Below are positions 26,552 to 35,738 of a DNA stretch of 64,000 bases, piece after piece. Where the stretch lies: the NCBI RefSeq assembly GCF_965137335.1, contig NZ_CBCRZD010000011.1; one strand, 5' to 3'. How positions within the stretch are numbered: the stretch's first letter is position 1; the number at the start of each line of letters is the position of its first letter. The DNA is from Empedobacter stercoris (GTDB lineage Bacteria; Bacteroidota; Bacteroidia; Flavobacteriales; Weeksellaceae). The translations under genes and the position numbers were made by a program. The notes beneath the pieces are model-generated. The model was not told the origin of the DNA. It was given only the letters and a program-made list of their open reading frames with translations, and did no database searches.

Positions 26552-27865
26552 TTATTGAATTAATGTGTTTAAATCTCCTTTGGCTTTTATTAAAGCTATT
26601 TCGGCAATTTTATATTCTAATAAAGCATTTGAATAATTATTTCGAGCAGCTGTTAACGCATTTTCGGCATCTAATATTTCTGTCAAATTTGCCAAACCTT
26701 GCTGATAATTATTTTGTGTATTTGATAAAACTTTCTCAGCTAACATTACATTTTCTTCTTGAATATCAACACTTTTTAACGTATTTTCAATTTGAGCTTT
26801 AGCATTCTGATATTCTAAACTCAACCCCAGTTTCGTATCATTCATTTGTTGTTCAATATCGAGTAAATCAATTTCTGCTTGATTTATTTTAGCTTTTGTA
26901 GCTCCACCAGAAAAAATAGGAACTTTTACACTCAATCCAATTGAAGCTAAATCTGACCAAAAATAATCTTTAGACGTTAAAAATTTATCACCCATTCCTG
27001 CGACACCATAATTAGCTGCTAAACCAACGGTTGGATAAAGATTTGCACGTTCCGCATCTTTCGCAAAACCTAATAATTCTTTTTGTTTGGATAAAAGTTT
27101 GAACGCTGTTCTATTTTCGACTTCAACCTGATGATCTAATAAAACTAAATTTGGCGAAATTGTTTCTTCTTTCAAATAAATTGGCTCATCGATTGGATAA
27201 CCCATATAAAATTTCAACGCATTTTTGTTGATTTCCACAGCATTTACCAATTGTTGACGTGAAGAGGAAATATTATTTAATTGAACCACAATTCGATCCA
27301 AATCAATTGGTTTTGCCAATCCATTTTCCACCAAACTTTTAATAACATTGCGAACTTTATTCGTGTTCTCATAACTTTTATCAATCGTTTTTAATTTTTC
27401 TTCTTGAATAAAAACTTGATAATACGCATTTGCTACACGCTCTATAATTTGTTCCTCCGTTAACTCTGCATTGATTTGGTAAAATTCTCGTGTAGATTTC
27501 GCCGCTTTAAGTCCTGTAAAAACACGCTGATCAAATAATGTTTGATATACATTAACACCGATATTCGAAACCCAAGGCCTACTCATTTCACCTTTCATTT
27601 GTTGCCCCGCAAAGGACAAAACCATTTGCTGTAAAATTGGACTATACTGAATTGCGGCATCAGCACTCACTTGTGGCAAAGCTCCAGCTCTTGCTTCGTC
27701 TATTTTGAATTCCGCTTTTTTTATTGCTAAATCTGCTCGTTTTGCATCCGCTTTGTTTTCTAATGCAAATTTTATAGCATCTTTTAGTGCAATAATTTCT
27801 TGTGCATTTACGGTATTCATTACTGCTATAATCGCTATGGAAAGTAATAATTTGAACCTCTTCAT
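26552..27865 (-). CDS. TolC-family outer membrane efflux channel
   Basis: 437 residues from the ATG at 27865, chosen because it starts a clean signal peptide (MKRFKLLLSIAIIAVMNTVNAQE) 4 nt after the tetR stop; the frame also extends upstream into tetR. It has two OEP repeats of long coiled-coil helices, with ALENKADAKRADLAIKKAE and AQIENTLKSVDIQEENVMLAEK, and the NNYQQGLANLTEILDAENAL motif typical of the family. It is the outer-membrane part of the tripartite pump. Confidence 0.92.
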   Translation of the reverse strand: MKRFKLLLSIAIIAVMNTVNAQEIIALKDAIKFALENKADAKRADLAIKKAEFKIDEARAGALPQVSADAAIQYSPILQQMVLSFAGQQMKGEMSRPWVSNIGVNVYQTLFDQRVFTGLKAAKSTREFYQINAELTEEQIIERVANAYYQVFIQEEKLKTIDKSYENTNKVRNVIKSLVENGLAKPIDLDRIVVQLNNISSSRQQLVNAVEINKNALKFYMGYPIDEPIYLKEETISPNLVLLDHQVEVENRTAFKLLSKQKELLGFAKDAERANLYPTVGLAANYGVAGMGDKFLTSKDYFWSDLASIGLSVKVPIFSGGATKAKINQAEIDLLDIEQQMNDTKLGLSLEYQNAKAQIENTLKSVDIQEENVMLAEKVLSNTQNNYQQGLANLTEILDAENALTAARNNYSNALLEYKIAEIALIKAKGDLNTLIQ

Positions 27866-27869
27866 CAAT

Positions 27870-28463
27870 TTATTTCTTATTAAAAAGTGTATTGAGTATA
27901 ATCTGTTTTCGATCCGAAAGAATTCGTTTAAAATCATCGTCACTTAATTTCAAGTCTAACTGAAGAAGCGGACGAATAGTAAACGGATAATTAATTAACG
28001 AAATCATATTCAATAAAAACTGAATTGGTTCCATTTTTTCTATTGTTCCTTTTTCCATTTCTTCTTCTAATCGTTCATAAAAAACTTGGACAACCTCATC
28101 CAAATTATCTTTCATTAATTTAGAACACATCGTCTTATTTTTATTCATTTCGGTTACGATATAGGTTTCCAAATAAGGGTATTTTATAGATGTAGCAATT
28201 GAATCTTCGATAAACTCTCCTATCATCTCTTTTATATCACGATTTCGATCTAAAATTGCACGCGATTTTTCATTACTCACAACTGTTGCTTCTTCATAAA
28301 TAATGCTAATCAAATTGTTACGCGATCTAAAATAGTAATTGATCAACGTACGATTCACTTTCGCTTCATCCGCTATTTCTTGTGTAGTGGCATGAAATCT
28401 ACCTTCACCAAAAAACATCCTTTTTGCTGTTTCTTTGATTAATTCTTCCGTATCATCTTTCAT
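27870..28463 (-). CDS. TetR/AcrR-family transcriptional regulator
   Basis: A 197-residue repressor. The helix-turn-helix spans about residues 24-48 (TTQEIADEAKVNRTLINYYF). The all-helical ligand domain follows and ends with a DUF-like tail. It is the first gene of the efflux operon and its start lies 20 nt after an 18-bp perfect palindrome that overlaps the predicted transcription start. It therefore most likely represses itself and the pump until a ligand binds. Confidence 0.93.
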   Translation of the reverse strand: MKDDTEELIKETAKRMFFGEGRFHATTQEIADEAKVNRTLINYYFRSRNNLISIIYEEATVVSNEKSRAILDRNRDIKEMIGEFIEDSIATSIKYPYLETYIVTEMNKNKTMCSKLMKDNLDEVVQVFYERLEEEMEKGTIEKMEPIQFLLNMISLINYPFTIRPLLQLDLKLSDDDFKRILSDRKQIILNTLFNKK

Positions 28464-28482
28464 ATCTATGTGCTATTTTATT

Positions 28483-28500
28483 TTTGACAAATTTGTCAAA
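28483..28500 (-). promoter_or_regulatory. Predicted TetR operator, 18-bp perfect palindrome
   Basis: TTTGACAAATTTGTCAAA is fully self-complementary. It lies immediately downstream of the -7 element and covers the expected transcription start of the tetR-efflux operon. Confidence 0.8.
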
Positions 28501-28532
28501 CAAAATTATTAATATATTTTGTTAATCCAAAA
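28501..28532 (-). promoter_or_regulatory. Promoter of the tetR-efflux operon
   Basis: On minus, TTTTG (28528-28532), a 19-nt spacer and TAATTTTG (28501-28508) match the Bacteroidota consensus exactly. The operator follows without a gap. Confidence 0.8.
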
Positions 28533-28583
28533 GTTAAACATTATTTTTATAAAAATCGTGTGGATTACCGATTTGATTATCCG

Positions 28584-28591
28584 TAAATTTG
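28584..28591 (+). promoter_or_regulatory. -7 promoter element of ypdA (TAAATTTG)
   Basis: A perfect TAnnTTTG ending 4 nt before the ATG, so the message would be leaderless. The -33 box is weak. Confidence 0.65.
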
Positions 28592-28595
28592 CGCG

Positions 28596-29573
28596 ATGAA
28601 AGAACAATATGATTTGATAATTGTCGGTGCTGGACCTATTGGTTTAGCTTGTGCAATAGAAGCGAAAAGAAACAATCTTTCTTATTTAATTTTAGAAAAA
28701 GGAGCCTTAACAAATAGTTTATACAATTATCCTTTGTACATGACTTTTTTTTCGACTGCCGAACGATTAGAAATTGGTGACATCCCGTTCAATTGTATTG
28801 CACCAAAACCTGGTCGACAAGAAGCGTTGGAATACTATCGAAACATTCATAAGTATTTTAAATTTAATTTAAATCTTTATGAAGAAGTCTTAGCTATCAC
28901 TAAAATTGAAACTTCAAATTTTAAAATTAACACCTCAAAAAATAGCTATTCTGCAAAAAATGTAGTGCTTGCAACTGGGTTTTATGACATCCCTAATATG
29001 ATGCAAATAGAAGGCGAAGATTTGCCAAAAGTGCATCATTATTATAAAGAGGCGCATCCGTATTCTTTTCAGAATGTTGTCGTTGTTGGAGCAAATAATT
29101 CATCCGTAGATGCCGCTTTAGAATGTTACCGAAAGGGTGCAAATGTAACCATGGTAATTCGAGGAGATAGTTTTACAAATCGTTTAAAATATTGGGTTCG
29201 ACCTGATATTGAAAATCGTATCACGGAAGGAAGTATCAAAGCATATTTCAACTCGAATATCACCTCTATCAATGAAAATCAGGTTAATATTAAAACACCA
29301 CAAGGAGATATTTCAATAGAAAATGATACCGTTTTAGCATTAACGGGTTATCATCCTAACTTCAAATTTCTCGAAAATTGTGGAATTACATTAAGTGATG
29401 ATGAATTAAAAACACCTACATATAATCCCGAAACAATGGAAACTAATGTAGATGGTTTATATTTGGCAGGAGTTGTTTGTGGAGGAATGTTGACGAATAT
29501 TTGGTTTATCGAAAACTCGCGCATACATGCACAACAAATTGTGGAGGCTATTTTAGCAAAAAATAATGAATAA
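28596..29573 (+). CDS. ypdA: YpdA-family FAD/NADPH oxidoreductase, putative bacillithiol disulfide reductase
   Basis: A 325-residue two-dinucleotide-domain flavoprotein. FAD site GAGPIGLACA (residues 11-20) and a second Rossmann motif VVGANNSSVDAALE near 166. The YPLYMTFFSTAERLEIG stretch is typical of YpdA, whose proteins lack the CxxC of thioredoxin reductase, and it is lacking here too. YpdA reduces oxidised bacillithiol in Firmicutes; several Bacteroidota also carry bacillithiol genes, but none are in this window, so the substrate is inferred. It is followed at 39 nt by a methyltransferase gene. Confidence 0.85.
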   Translation: MKEQYDLIIVGAGPIGLACAIEAKRNNLSYLILEKGALTNSLYNYPLYMTFFSTAERLEIGDIPFNCIAPKPGRQEALEYYRNIHKYFKFNLNLYEEVLAITKIETSNFKINTSKNSYSAKNVVLATGFYDIPNMMQIEGEDLPKVHHYYKEAHPYSFQNVVVVGANNSSVDAALECYRKGANVTMVIRGDSFTNRLKYWVRPDIENRITEGSIKAYFNSNITSINENQVNIKTPQGDISIENDTVLALTGYHPNFKFLENCGITLSDDELKTPTYNPETMETNVDGLYLAGVVCGGMLTNIWFIENSRIHAQQIVEAILAKNNE

Positions 29574-29612
29574 AATATTCTGAATAAAATCAGAACATAA
29601 AATACAAATTAC

Positions 29613-30317
29613 ATGAAAGACCTTTTCGGACAAGCAATTTTAGATTATCAAACTAATCAATCTCCCGAAGATTTGTATACTGAGACATCTATTTCAGAAT
29701 TAGATGTTATGCCAATTGATTATCTCTTTCGAGGTTACGATGAGATGCCGGTTTTAGAACAAAAAGCGTTGGATTTAGCGAATGGAAAAGTCCTTGATGT
29801 TGGTTGTGGTGCGGGTTCTCATTCACTTTACTTACAAGAAAAAGAGAAAGAAGTTAGTGCTATTGATATTTCTCCCAAAGCAATAGAAGCCTGTTTATTG
29901 AGAGGTATCCAAAATGTAAAAGTTCAAAATTTTCTTGAATTAGATGAAACTGAAAAATTTGATACCATTTTATTTTTAATGAACGGAACAGGGGTTTTTC
30001 AGAACCTTGTATTAATCAATGTTTTCTTGGATAAAATAAAAAAAATATTGAACAAAAATGGTCAAGTTTTGATTGATGGAACGGATATTATTTACATGTT
30101 TGATGAAGATGAAGATGGCGGAAAATGGATTCCAAGCAATGGAAATTATTATGGCGAGTTAGATTTCACCGTTCATTATAAAGGCGAACAAGAAGAACCT
30201 ATTCAGTGGTTGTATTTGGATTTTGACACGTTAAAAAATGCGTGTGAATATCATCAACTATCTTGTACAAAAATCAAAACTGATGGTGATTCTTATTTAG
30301 CAAAAATATCATTATAA
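29613..30317 (+). CDS. Class I SAM-dependent methyltransferase
   Basis: A 234-residue Rossmann-fold methyltransferase. Motif I is VLDVGCGAGSHSLYL near residues 67-81, motif II VSAIDISPKAIEAC, and motif IV FDTILFLMNGTGVF. The start DLFGQAILDYQTN and the acidic FDEDEDGG insert are typical of a Bacteroidota subgroup with unknown substrate. Probably in one transcript with ypdA. Confidence 0.88.
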   Translation: MKDLFGQAILDYQTNQSPEDLYTETSISELDVMPIDYLFRGYDEMPVLEQKALDLANGKVLDVGCGAGSHSLYLQEKEKEVSAIDISPKAIEACLLRGIQNVKVQNFLELDETEKFDTILFLMNGTGVFQNLVLINVFLDKIKKILNKNGQVLIDGTDIIYMFDEDEDGGKWIPSNGNYYGELDFTVHYKGEQEEPIQWLYLDFDTLKNACEYHQLSCTKIKTDGDSYLAKISL

Positions 30318-30331
30318 ACAATTCAAAATAC

Positions 30332-30368
30332 AAACTCACTAATTCATCAGAATTAGTGAGTTTTTTTT
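30332..30368 (+). terminator. Terminator after the methyltransferase gene
   Basis: A 14-bp perfect stem (30332-30345 with 30350-30363), ATCA loop and T run. Confidence 0.9.
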
Positions 30369-30454
30369 ATTATTAGAAATTAAAATTTAATCGATTATTA
30401 AGCAGTATTTTATCCATTAAAAAACATTAAATTAGTAAAAATTAAACGCAATTT

Positions 30455-32722
30455 ATGGAAGAACACTTGCCAAAACTCATTATTGATTTAGGATTAATTC
30501 TTTGTGTTGGTGCTGTGACAACGCTTATTTTTAAACGCATCAATCAACCACTTGTCTTGGGCTATATTATTGCAGGTTTTTTGGTTGGGCCACATTTCGA
30601 ATATATTCCTACAGTTGCAGAAGAACATAACGTTGAAATTTGGGCAAAAATTGGTGTGATATTTTTACTTTTTAGTCTTGGACTCGAATTTAGTTTCAAA
30701 AAATTACTCAACGTTGGTGGATCAGCTTCCGTCACAGCAATTGTCGAAATTGTATGTATTGTAACTGTTGGTTATTTTGTTGGGCGATTAATGAACTGGT
30801 CAACAATGGACAGTATTTTTCTTGGTGGTTTATTAGCAAGTTCTTCTACAACAATTATTATCAGAGCGTTTGAAGAATTAGGTTTGAAACGAAAAAAGTT
30901 TGCAAATGTCGTTTTCGGAATTCTGATTGTAGAAGATATTGTTGTCATTTTATTAATGGTTATGCTTTCTACAATGGCCGTTAGCCAACATTTTGACGGA
31001 AGCGATTTGATCAATTCTTTTGTTAAATTAGGATTCTTTTTAGCAATATGGTTTATTGGTGGAATTTTTATCATTCCTACCTTTTTACGTTCAATCAAAA
31101 ATTATTTAGATGACGAAACTTTATTAATTATTTCAATTGGATTATGTCTTGGAATGGTTTATATCGCAGATAGATCAGGTTTTTCGATAGAATTAGGTGC
31201 TTTCGTAATGGGATCTATTTTAGCAGAAACTATTTATGCTGAAAAAATCGAACATAATTTTCAATCCGTAAAAAATCTTTTCGCTACAATATTTTTCATT
31301 TCAATCGGAATGATGATCGATCCTGTTTCGATGTACGAACATAAATGGTCAATTTTAATTGTGACATTGTTGACTATTTTCGGAAAATTAATTTTCACTA
31401 CTTTAGGTGCAATCCTTTCGGGACAACCCTTAAAACAATCTGTTCAAGTAGGGATGAGTATGGCTCAAATTGGAGAGTTTGCCTTTATTGTTGCTGGTTT
31501 AGGACTTTCTCTTGGTGTTACAAGTGATTTTCTGTTTCCTGTAGCTGTTGGTGTTTCTGCTATAACAACGTTTACAACTCCATATTTAATCAAATCTTCG
31601 GACAAAGTTTATTTAATTTTAGAGAAAATCTTGCCTCAAAAATTTATAATTGGAATTGAAAAATATTCAACAGATACGCAACATATTCAAAATGAAAATA
31701 AATGGAATAAAATCATTAAGCAAACGTTCAGCACAATTTTTATCAATGGAATAATTATTATTGCAATTACACTTATTATAAAAAGCTATTTTTTACTCTT
31801 TTTAATGGATTGGTTTACGTATTTTGGAGCAAGTTTAGTTAGTCTTATTCTAACTTTTGTATTATGTATTCCTTTTATTTGGGCAATTATTGGCTATCGT
31901 CCTAAGAGAGAAATTATACGCGAATTTTGGGATGAATCTAACTATAATCGCGCTCCCATCATTGCAATTATTTTTATTCGATTAGTGTTGGTTATTGTTG
32001 CTGTTATTTTTATTTACAATCAATTTTTAACCAGTACGCTTGCTTCTATCATTTTAGCAATTGGTTTATTGATTATGATGTATTTTTTGTCAAAATATTT
32101 CAATCAATTCTATAATTATATTCAAACAAAATTTATTTATAATTTAAATGAACGAGAAATTTTAAGCAAAAGAATTCAAGAAAAAAAGAAGAAAGAGAAG
32201 TTTCAATATACATGGGATAATACACATATTTCGGATATGATTGTTCCACAAAATGCAAACTTTGTTGGTGTTCGATTAGGAGAATTAGATTGGCGAACAA
32301 AATTTCAGATTAATATAGCTTATATCAAACGAGGAGATAGAATTATACAAACACCAAATTCTGAATCTGTTTTATATCCTTTTGATAAAATTGGGATTAT
32401 TGGAACAGATGAATATATTCAACGATTTGAAAAATATTTGGACATTATTGGAGAAACACCTTCAGAAAATAATGATTTAAAAAATACTGATAATTTCACA
32501 TTGGATAAAGTCGTAATTCCTTCAGATTTTTGTGCATTGGAGCACAAGACAATTGGTTGGGTGAAAGATACTGCAAAAGGAATTGTTGTTTCTATAGAAC
32601 GAAATGGTAAAACAATTCATAATCCCGATCGAAATGTTGCCATCGAATTAGGTGACTATTTAACGATTGTTGCGGATAAAAAAAACTTAAAAAAATTTAT
32701 TCAAACCTACCATTTAAAATAA
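30455..32722 (+). CDS. CPA2 cation/proton antiporter (Kef-type) with two TrkA-C domains
   Basis: A 755-residue membrane protein. Residues about 5-395 hold the Kef-type Na+/H+ exchanger domain (INQPLVLGYIIAGFLVGP and FGILIVEDIVVILLM). A second set of four helices lies at about 425-560. Then come two RCK_C/TrkA_C domains (VGVRLGELDWR near 605 and CALEHKTIGWVKDTA near 690). The NAD-binding TrkA_N domain of KefB/KefC is absent and is replaced by the extra helices, as in a group of flavobacterial antiporters. Likely potassium or sodium extrusion and pH control; ion preference unknown. Confidence 0.9.
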   Translation: MEEHLPKLIIDLGLILCVGAVTTLIFKRINQPLVLGYIIAGFLVGPHFEYIPTVAEEHNVEIWAKIGVIFLLFSLGLEFSFKKLLNVGGSASVTAIVEIVCIVTVGYFVGRLMNWSTMDSIFLGGLLASSSTTIIIRAFEELGLKRKKFANVVFGILIVEDIVVILLMVMLSTMAVSQHFDGSDLINSFVKLGFFLAIWFIGGIFIIPTFLRSIKNYLDDETLLIISIGLCLGMVYIADRSGFSIELGAFVMGSILAETIYAEKIEHNFQSVKNLFATIFFISIGMMIDPVSMYEHKWSILIVTLLTIFGKLIFTTLGAILSGQPLKQSVQVGMSMAQIGEFAFIVAGLGLSLGVTSDFLFPVAVGVSAITTFTTPYLIKSSDKVYLILEKILPQKFIIGIEKYSTDTQHIQNENKWNKIIKQTFSTIFINGIIIIAITLIIKSYFLLFLMDWFTYFGASLVSLILTFVLCIPFIWAIIGYRPKREIIREFWDESNYNRAPIIAIIFIRLVLVIVAVIFIYNQFLTSTLASIILAIGLLIMMYFLSKYFNQFYNYIQTKFIYNLNEREILSKRIQEKKKKEKFQYTWDNTHISDMIVPQNANFVGVRLGELDWRTKFQINIAYIKRGDRIIQTPNSESVLYPFDKIGIIGTDEYIQRFEKYLDIIGETPSENNDLKNTDNFTLDKVVIPSDFCALEHKTIGWVKDTAKGIVVSIERNGKTIHNPDRNVAIELGDYLTIVADKKNLKKFIQTYHLK

Positions 32723-32728
32723 AGCGAG

Positions 32729-32736
32729 TAATTTTG
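32729..32736 (+). promoter_or_regulatory. -7 promoter element of dinB (TAATTTTG)
   Basis: TAnnTTTG ending 4 nt before the dinB ATG and lying 7 nt after the antiporter stop codon, so dinB can be expressed as its own, leaderless message. Confidence 0.6.
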
Positions 32737-32740
32737 CAAG

Positions 32741-33820
32741 ATGCAGCGTAAGATTATTCATATCGATATGGACGCATTTTTTGCTTCTGTTGAACAGCGA
32801 GATTTTCCAGAATTAAGAGGAAAATGCATTGCTGTCGGCGGAAATGAAGAACGTGGAGTTATTGCGACTGCAAGCTACGAAGCCAGAAAATATGGAGTTG
32901 GTTCTGCAATGTCTTCTGTGGTTGCAAAACGAAAATGTCCTCATTTAATTTTTGTTAAACCTCGATTTCAAGTTTATAAAGAAGTTTCAAATCAAATTCG
33001 TGAAATATTTCTTGAATACACCGATTTGGTTGAACCATTATCGTTAGACGAAGCATTTTTGGATGTTACACAAAATCATAAAAACATTGATATTGCAACG
33101 GAAATTGCGAATGAAATTAAACAAAAAATCAAACAACGAACAAATCTAACTGCTTCTGCTGGTGTTTCTTTTAATAAATTTTTAGCTAAAATTGCTTCTG
33201 ATTACAACAAACCTGATGGACTATTTGTGATTACGCCAAAAATGGCTGAAGGTTTTATTGAACAACTTCCGATCAAAAAATTTCATGGAATAGGAAAAGT
33301 GACCGCAGAACGAATGCGCATGATGGGAATACATACAGGTTTGGATTTAAAAAAAATTGATTTAGAAAAACTCTTACGAGAATTTGGTAAATCGGGGCAA
33401 TACTATTATAATATTGTAAGAGGATTAGATTTGAGGGAAGTTAATCCGACCAGAATTCGAAAATCATCAGGCTCTGAAACTACATTTAATAAAGATTTGG
33501 AGAATTTAGAGGAGTTACAAGTTGCTTTATTTCCGTTAATAGAAGACGTTTGGAATTGGTCACTAAAAACAGTTGTTTACGGAAGAACAATTACGATAAA
33601 AATAAAATACAGTGATTTTACAGTTTCAACTAAAAGTAGATCTGCTTCATTTTCAATAAAAAATAAAAACCTTTTCGATCAAATCTGTTATGATTTATTG
33701 GCAGAAGGATATTCATCCGACAAAACTGTTCGGTTATTAGGAGTATCAATTTCTAACCTTGAGAATAACCATAAAAAAATCGGAACTCAACTTGAAATTC
33801 CTTTTAAAGAAATTTTCTAA
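32741..33820 (+). CDS. dinB: DNA polymerase IV (Y family)
   Basis: A 359-residue error-prone polymerase. Metal ligands are in HIDMDAFFASVEQRD (residues 5-19) and SLDEAFLDVT (about 102-111). The helix-hairpin-helix KFHGIGKVTAERMRMMG lies near 183 and the little-finger domain follows (VYGRTITIKIKYSDF). No C-terminal beta-clamp peptide is obvious beyond QLEIPFKEIF, which is a plausible clamp-binding QLxIPF. Used for translesion synthesis. Confidence 0.95.
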   Translation: MQRKIIHIDMDAFFASVEQRDFPELRGKCIAVGGNEERGVIATASYEARKYGVGSAMSSVVAKRKCPHLIFVKPRFQVYKEVSNQIREIFLEYTDLVEPLSLDEAFLDVTQNHKNIDIATEIANEIKQKIKQRTNLTASAGVSFNKFLAKIASDYNKPDGLFVITPKMAEGFIEQLPIKKFHGIGKVTAERMRMMGIHTGLDLKKIDLEKLLREFGKSGQYYYNIVRGLDLREVNPTRIRKSSGSETTFNKDLENLEELQVALFPLIEDVWNWSLKTVVYGRTITIKIKYSDFTVSTKSRSASFSIKNKNLFDQICYDLLAEGYSSDKTVRLLGVSISNLENNHKKIGTQLEIPFKEIF

Positions 33821-33900
33821 TTAACCTTTTTCATTTTACATTTCCGAAATAATAAAATAAAACAAACTGATTTATAATTACTTAAATAAAAATCAATCGT

Positions 33901-33932
33901 ATAAAAAAAGCTAAGTTTTTAAACTCAGCTTT
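33901..33932 (-). terminator. Terminator of the aguB-bla-aguA operon
   Basis: On minus, a 12-bp stem (AAAGCTGAGTTT with AAACTTAGCTTT, one G-U pair) followed by T7. It lies about 25 nt after the aguA stop codon. The plus strand would have an A-C mismatch, so the hairpin favours the minus orientation. Confidence 0.75.
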
Positions 33933-33957
33933 ATAGTTTATTCTAAAATTTATTCTT

Positions 33958-35019
33958 TTAAACTTTAGGTTCTTGTTGACTCAAACAATGAAAAGATCCT
34001 AATCCCCAAATAATATCTGTAGAATCAATTCCTACAACTTGACGATTTGGAAAACATTTCTGAATAATGTCTAATGCAATTGCATCCTTTGCACAACGAT
34101 AGGTTGGTACAATAACCGATTTATTTGCAATATAGAAATTTGCATACGAAGCAGGTAAACGCTCACCTTCGCAATAAACAGCATCTGGCATAGGAATTTC
34201 GATAATATTTAAAGGACGACCATCTGCTAATTTCATTTCTTGTAATTGACGAAGATTTACTTGTAATAATTCGTAATTATCATCCGTTTCATCTGTCTCT
34301 ACAACTGCCAAAACAGTATCTTCGTTTACAAAACGAATGGTATCATCAATATGTCCATCTGTATCATCACCAACAATACCGTCTTCAACCCAAAGGATTT
34401 GCGAAACTCCGTAATAATTACGTAAGAACTCTTCAATTTGTTCTTGATTATACGTTGGGTTACGATTTTTATTTAATAAACAAGATTTTGATGTCATCAA
34501 TGTCTCTTTTCCATTAAACTCAACCGCTCCACCTTCCATAATAATTCCTGGATGAAAAACAGGTAGATTGAAAGTTGCTCCAATTTTTGTAGGTACGACA
34601 TCATCATTATCAAATGGTGGATACTTTCCTCCCCAAGCATTAAATCCCCAATCTACAATTACTTTTGGGTGATCTGTATTATTTCTATTCAACAAGAAAG
34701 CAGGGCCATGATCTCGACACCATGCATCATTTGTTTCGTTAAAATAAAATTCAATTTGTGCTAAATCTGCATTTGTTTTTTCGATAAAAGACAAAGCAAA
34801 TGTTTTCATTTCTTCATCTTTTACATTGATACGAACTTTTTCACCTTTTGTTAGCTCGGCGATAAATTCAGCATATGCAGGATAAATCAAATGAATTCTA
34901 TCTGGCCAAGATTCTTCTTTATGCGGCCAAGATAACCAAGTTGCTTCATGTTCTTCCCATTCAGCAGGAAAACGATATCCTAAATCTTTAGGAAACTGAG
35001 TTGTATCTATAGTGTTCAA
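33958..35019 (-). CDS. aguA: Agmatine deiminase
   Basis: A 353-residue guanidino-group-modifying enzyme that converts agmatine to N-carbamoylputrescine and ammonia. MEGGAVEFNG, DDTDGHIDDTIRF and the C-terminal SFHCLSQQE with catalytic Cys345 match the family. It apparently starts at a TTG only 6 nt after the stop of the metallo-beta-lactamase gene; there is no ATG nearby and the N-terminus GYRFPAEWEEHEATW fits the family from this start. That points to translational coupling. Its product is the substrate of AguB, encoded at the head of the same operon. Confidence 0.93.
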   Translation of the reverse strand: MNTIDTTQFPKDLGYRFPAEWEEHEATWLSWPHKEESWPDRIHLIYPAYAEFIAELTKGEKVRINVKDEEMKTFALSFIEKTNADLAQIEFYFNETNDAWCRDHGPAFLLNRNNTDHPKVIVDWGFNAWGGKYPPFDNDDVVPTKIGATFNLPVFHPGIIMEGGAVEFNGKETLMTSKSCLLNKNRNPTYNQEQIEEFLRNYYGVSQILWVEDGIVGDDTDGHIDDTIRFVNEDTVLAVVETDETDDNYELLQVNLRQLQEMKLADGRPLNIIEIPMPDAVYCEGERLPASYANFYIANKSVIVPTYRCAKDAIALDIIQKCFPNRQVVGIDSTDIIWGLGSFHCLSQQEPKV

Positions 35020-35025
35020 TTTTTG

Positions 35026-35730
35026 TTATTTTTCTAAAAGTTTAAACGTATTTTCTATATGCCCATTTGCTTTCCAATTATCATGACCTGGAATAACTTG
35101 GTTAATTTTTGGATGTTTCGTTACTAATTTCTGAACTGTTTTTGGCCATTCAGTAACATTAGCTTCACCAATATAACCTAAATTTTTTGCATCTGCTCCT
35201 TTGATCAAACAACCTCCATTCAAAACCTTATATTTCGGAAACCAAACCACAAGATTATCTGCTGTATGACCTTGTCCAAAATATTCGATGACAAATTTTT
35301 CTTTACCAAATCTATAGGTTTTACCTAATTCTATTTCAAATTTCGAAGTTGCTTTGCCTTCCTTTTTTAAAATAGAATTTGTGAAAGATGAAGCGTATGT
35401 TGGGATATTCAAATCATTATAAAAGCTCAAATCTCCTGCTCTATCTTCGTGTGAATGTGTGACAAAAACAGCAATAACTGGTAAATGATATTTCTCTAAT
35501 ACAAGATCATTCATTGTTTGATACTGAGATTTTTGCCAAGGCACGTCAAACAGAACAATTCCTTTATCAGTGATCAAAAACATTCCATTCGCATTATAAT
35601 CAATGCCTTGAAATGAATTAAACGTTTGATAAACGTAAAGATGAGAATTAATAGGATCTATTTGAATTGGTTTTATTTGACCAAATGCAAACGATCCAAT
35701 CAATGTGACAAGAGAAAATACTTTTTTCAT
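35026..35730 (-). CDS. blaEBR: Subclass B1 metallo-beta-lactamase, EBR-like
   Basis: A 234-residue exported zinc enzyme that hydrolyses beta-lactams, as a rule including carbapenems. Signal peptide MKKVFSLVTLIGSFAFGQ. All B1 ligands are present: His92, His94 and Asp96 in THSHEDRAGD, His155 in GQGHTADN, Cys174 in NGGCLIKG, His216 in PGHDN. FDVPWQKSQYQ and the overall sequence are what I recall of EBR enzymes from Empedobacter; this is from memory, so the exact variant is unassigned. Unusually it sits between aguB (8-nt gap) and aguA (6-nt gap) and must share their transcript. No mobile element or composition shift is seen around it, so it looks resident. Confidence 0.92.
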   Translation of the reverse strand: MKKVFSLVTLIGSFAFGQIKPIQIDPINSHLYVYQTFNSFQGIDYNANGMFLITDKGIVLFDVPWQKSQYQTMNDLVLEKYHLPVIAVFVTHSHEDRAGDLSFYNDLNIPTYASSFTNSILKKEGKATSKFEIELGKTYRFGKEKFVIEYFGQGHTADNLVVWFPKYKVLNGGCLIKGADAKNLGYIGEANVTEWPKTVQKLVTKHPKINQVIPGHDNWKANGHIENTFKLLEK

Positions 35731-35738
35731 GAATTATC

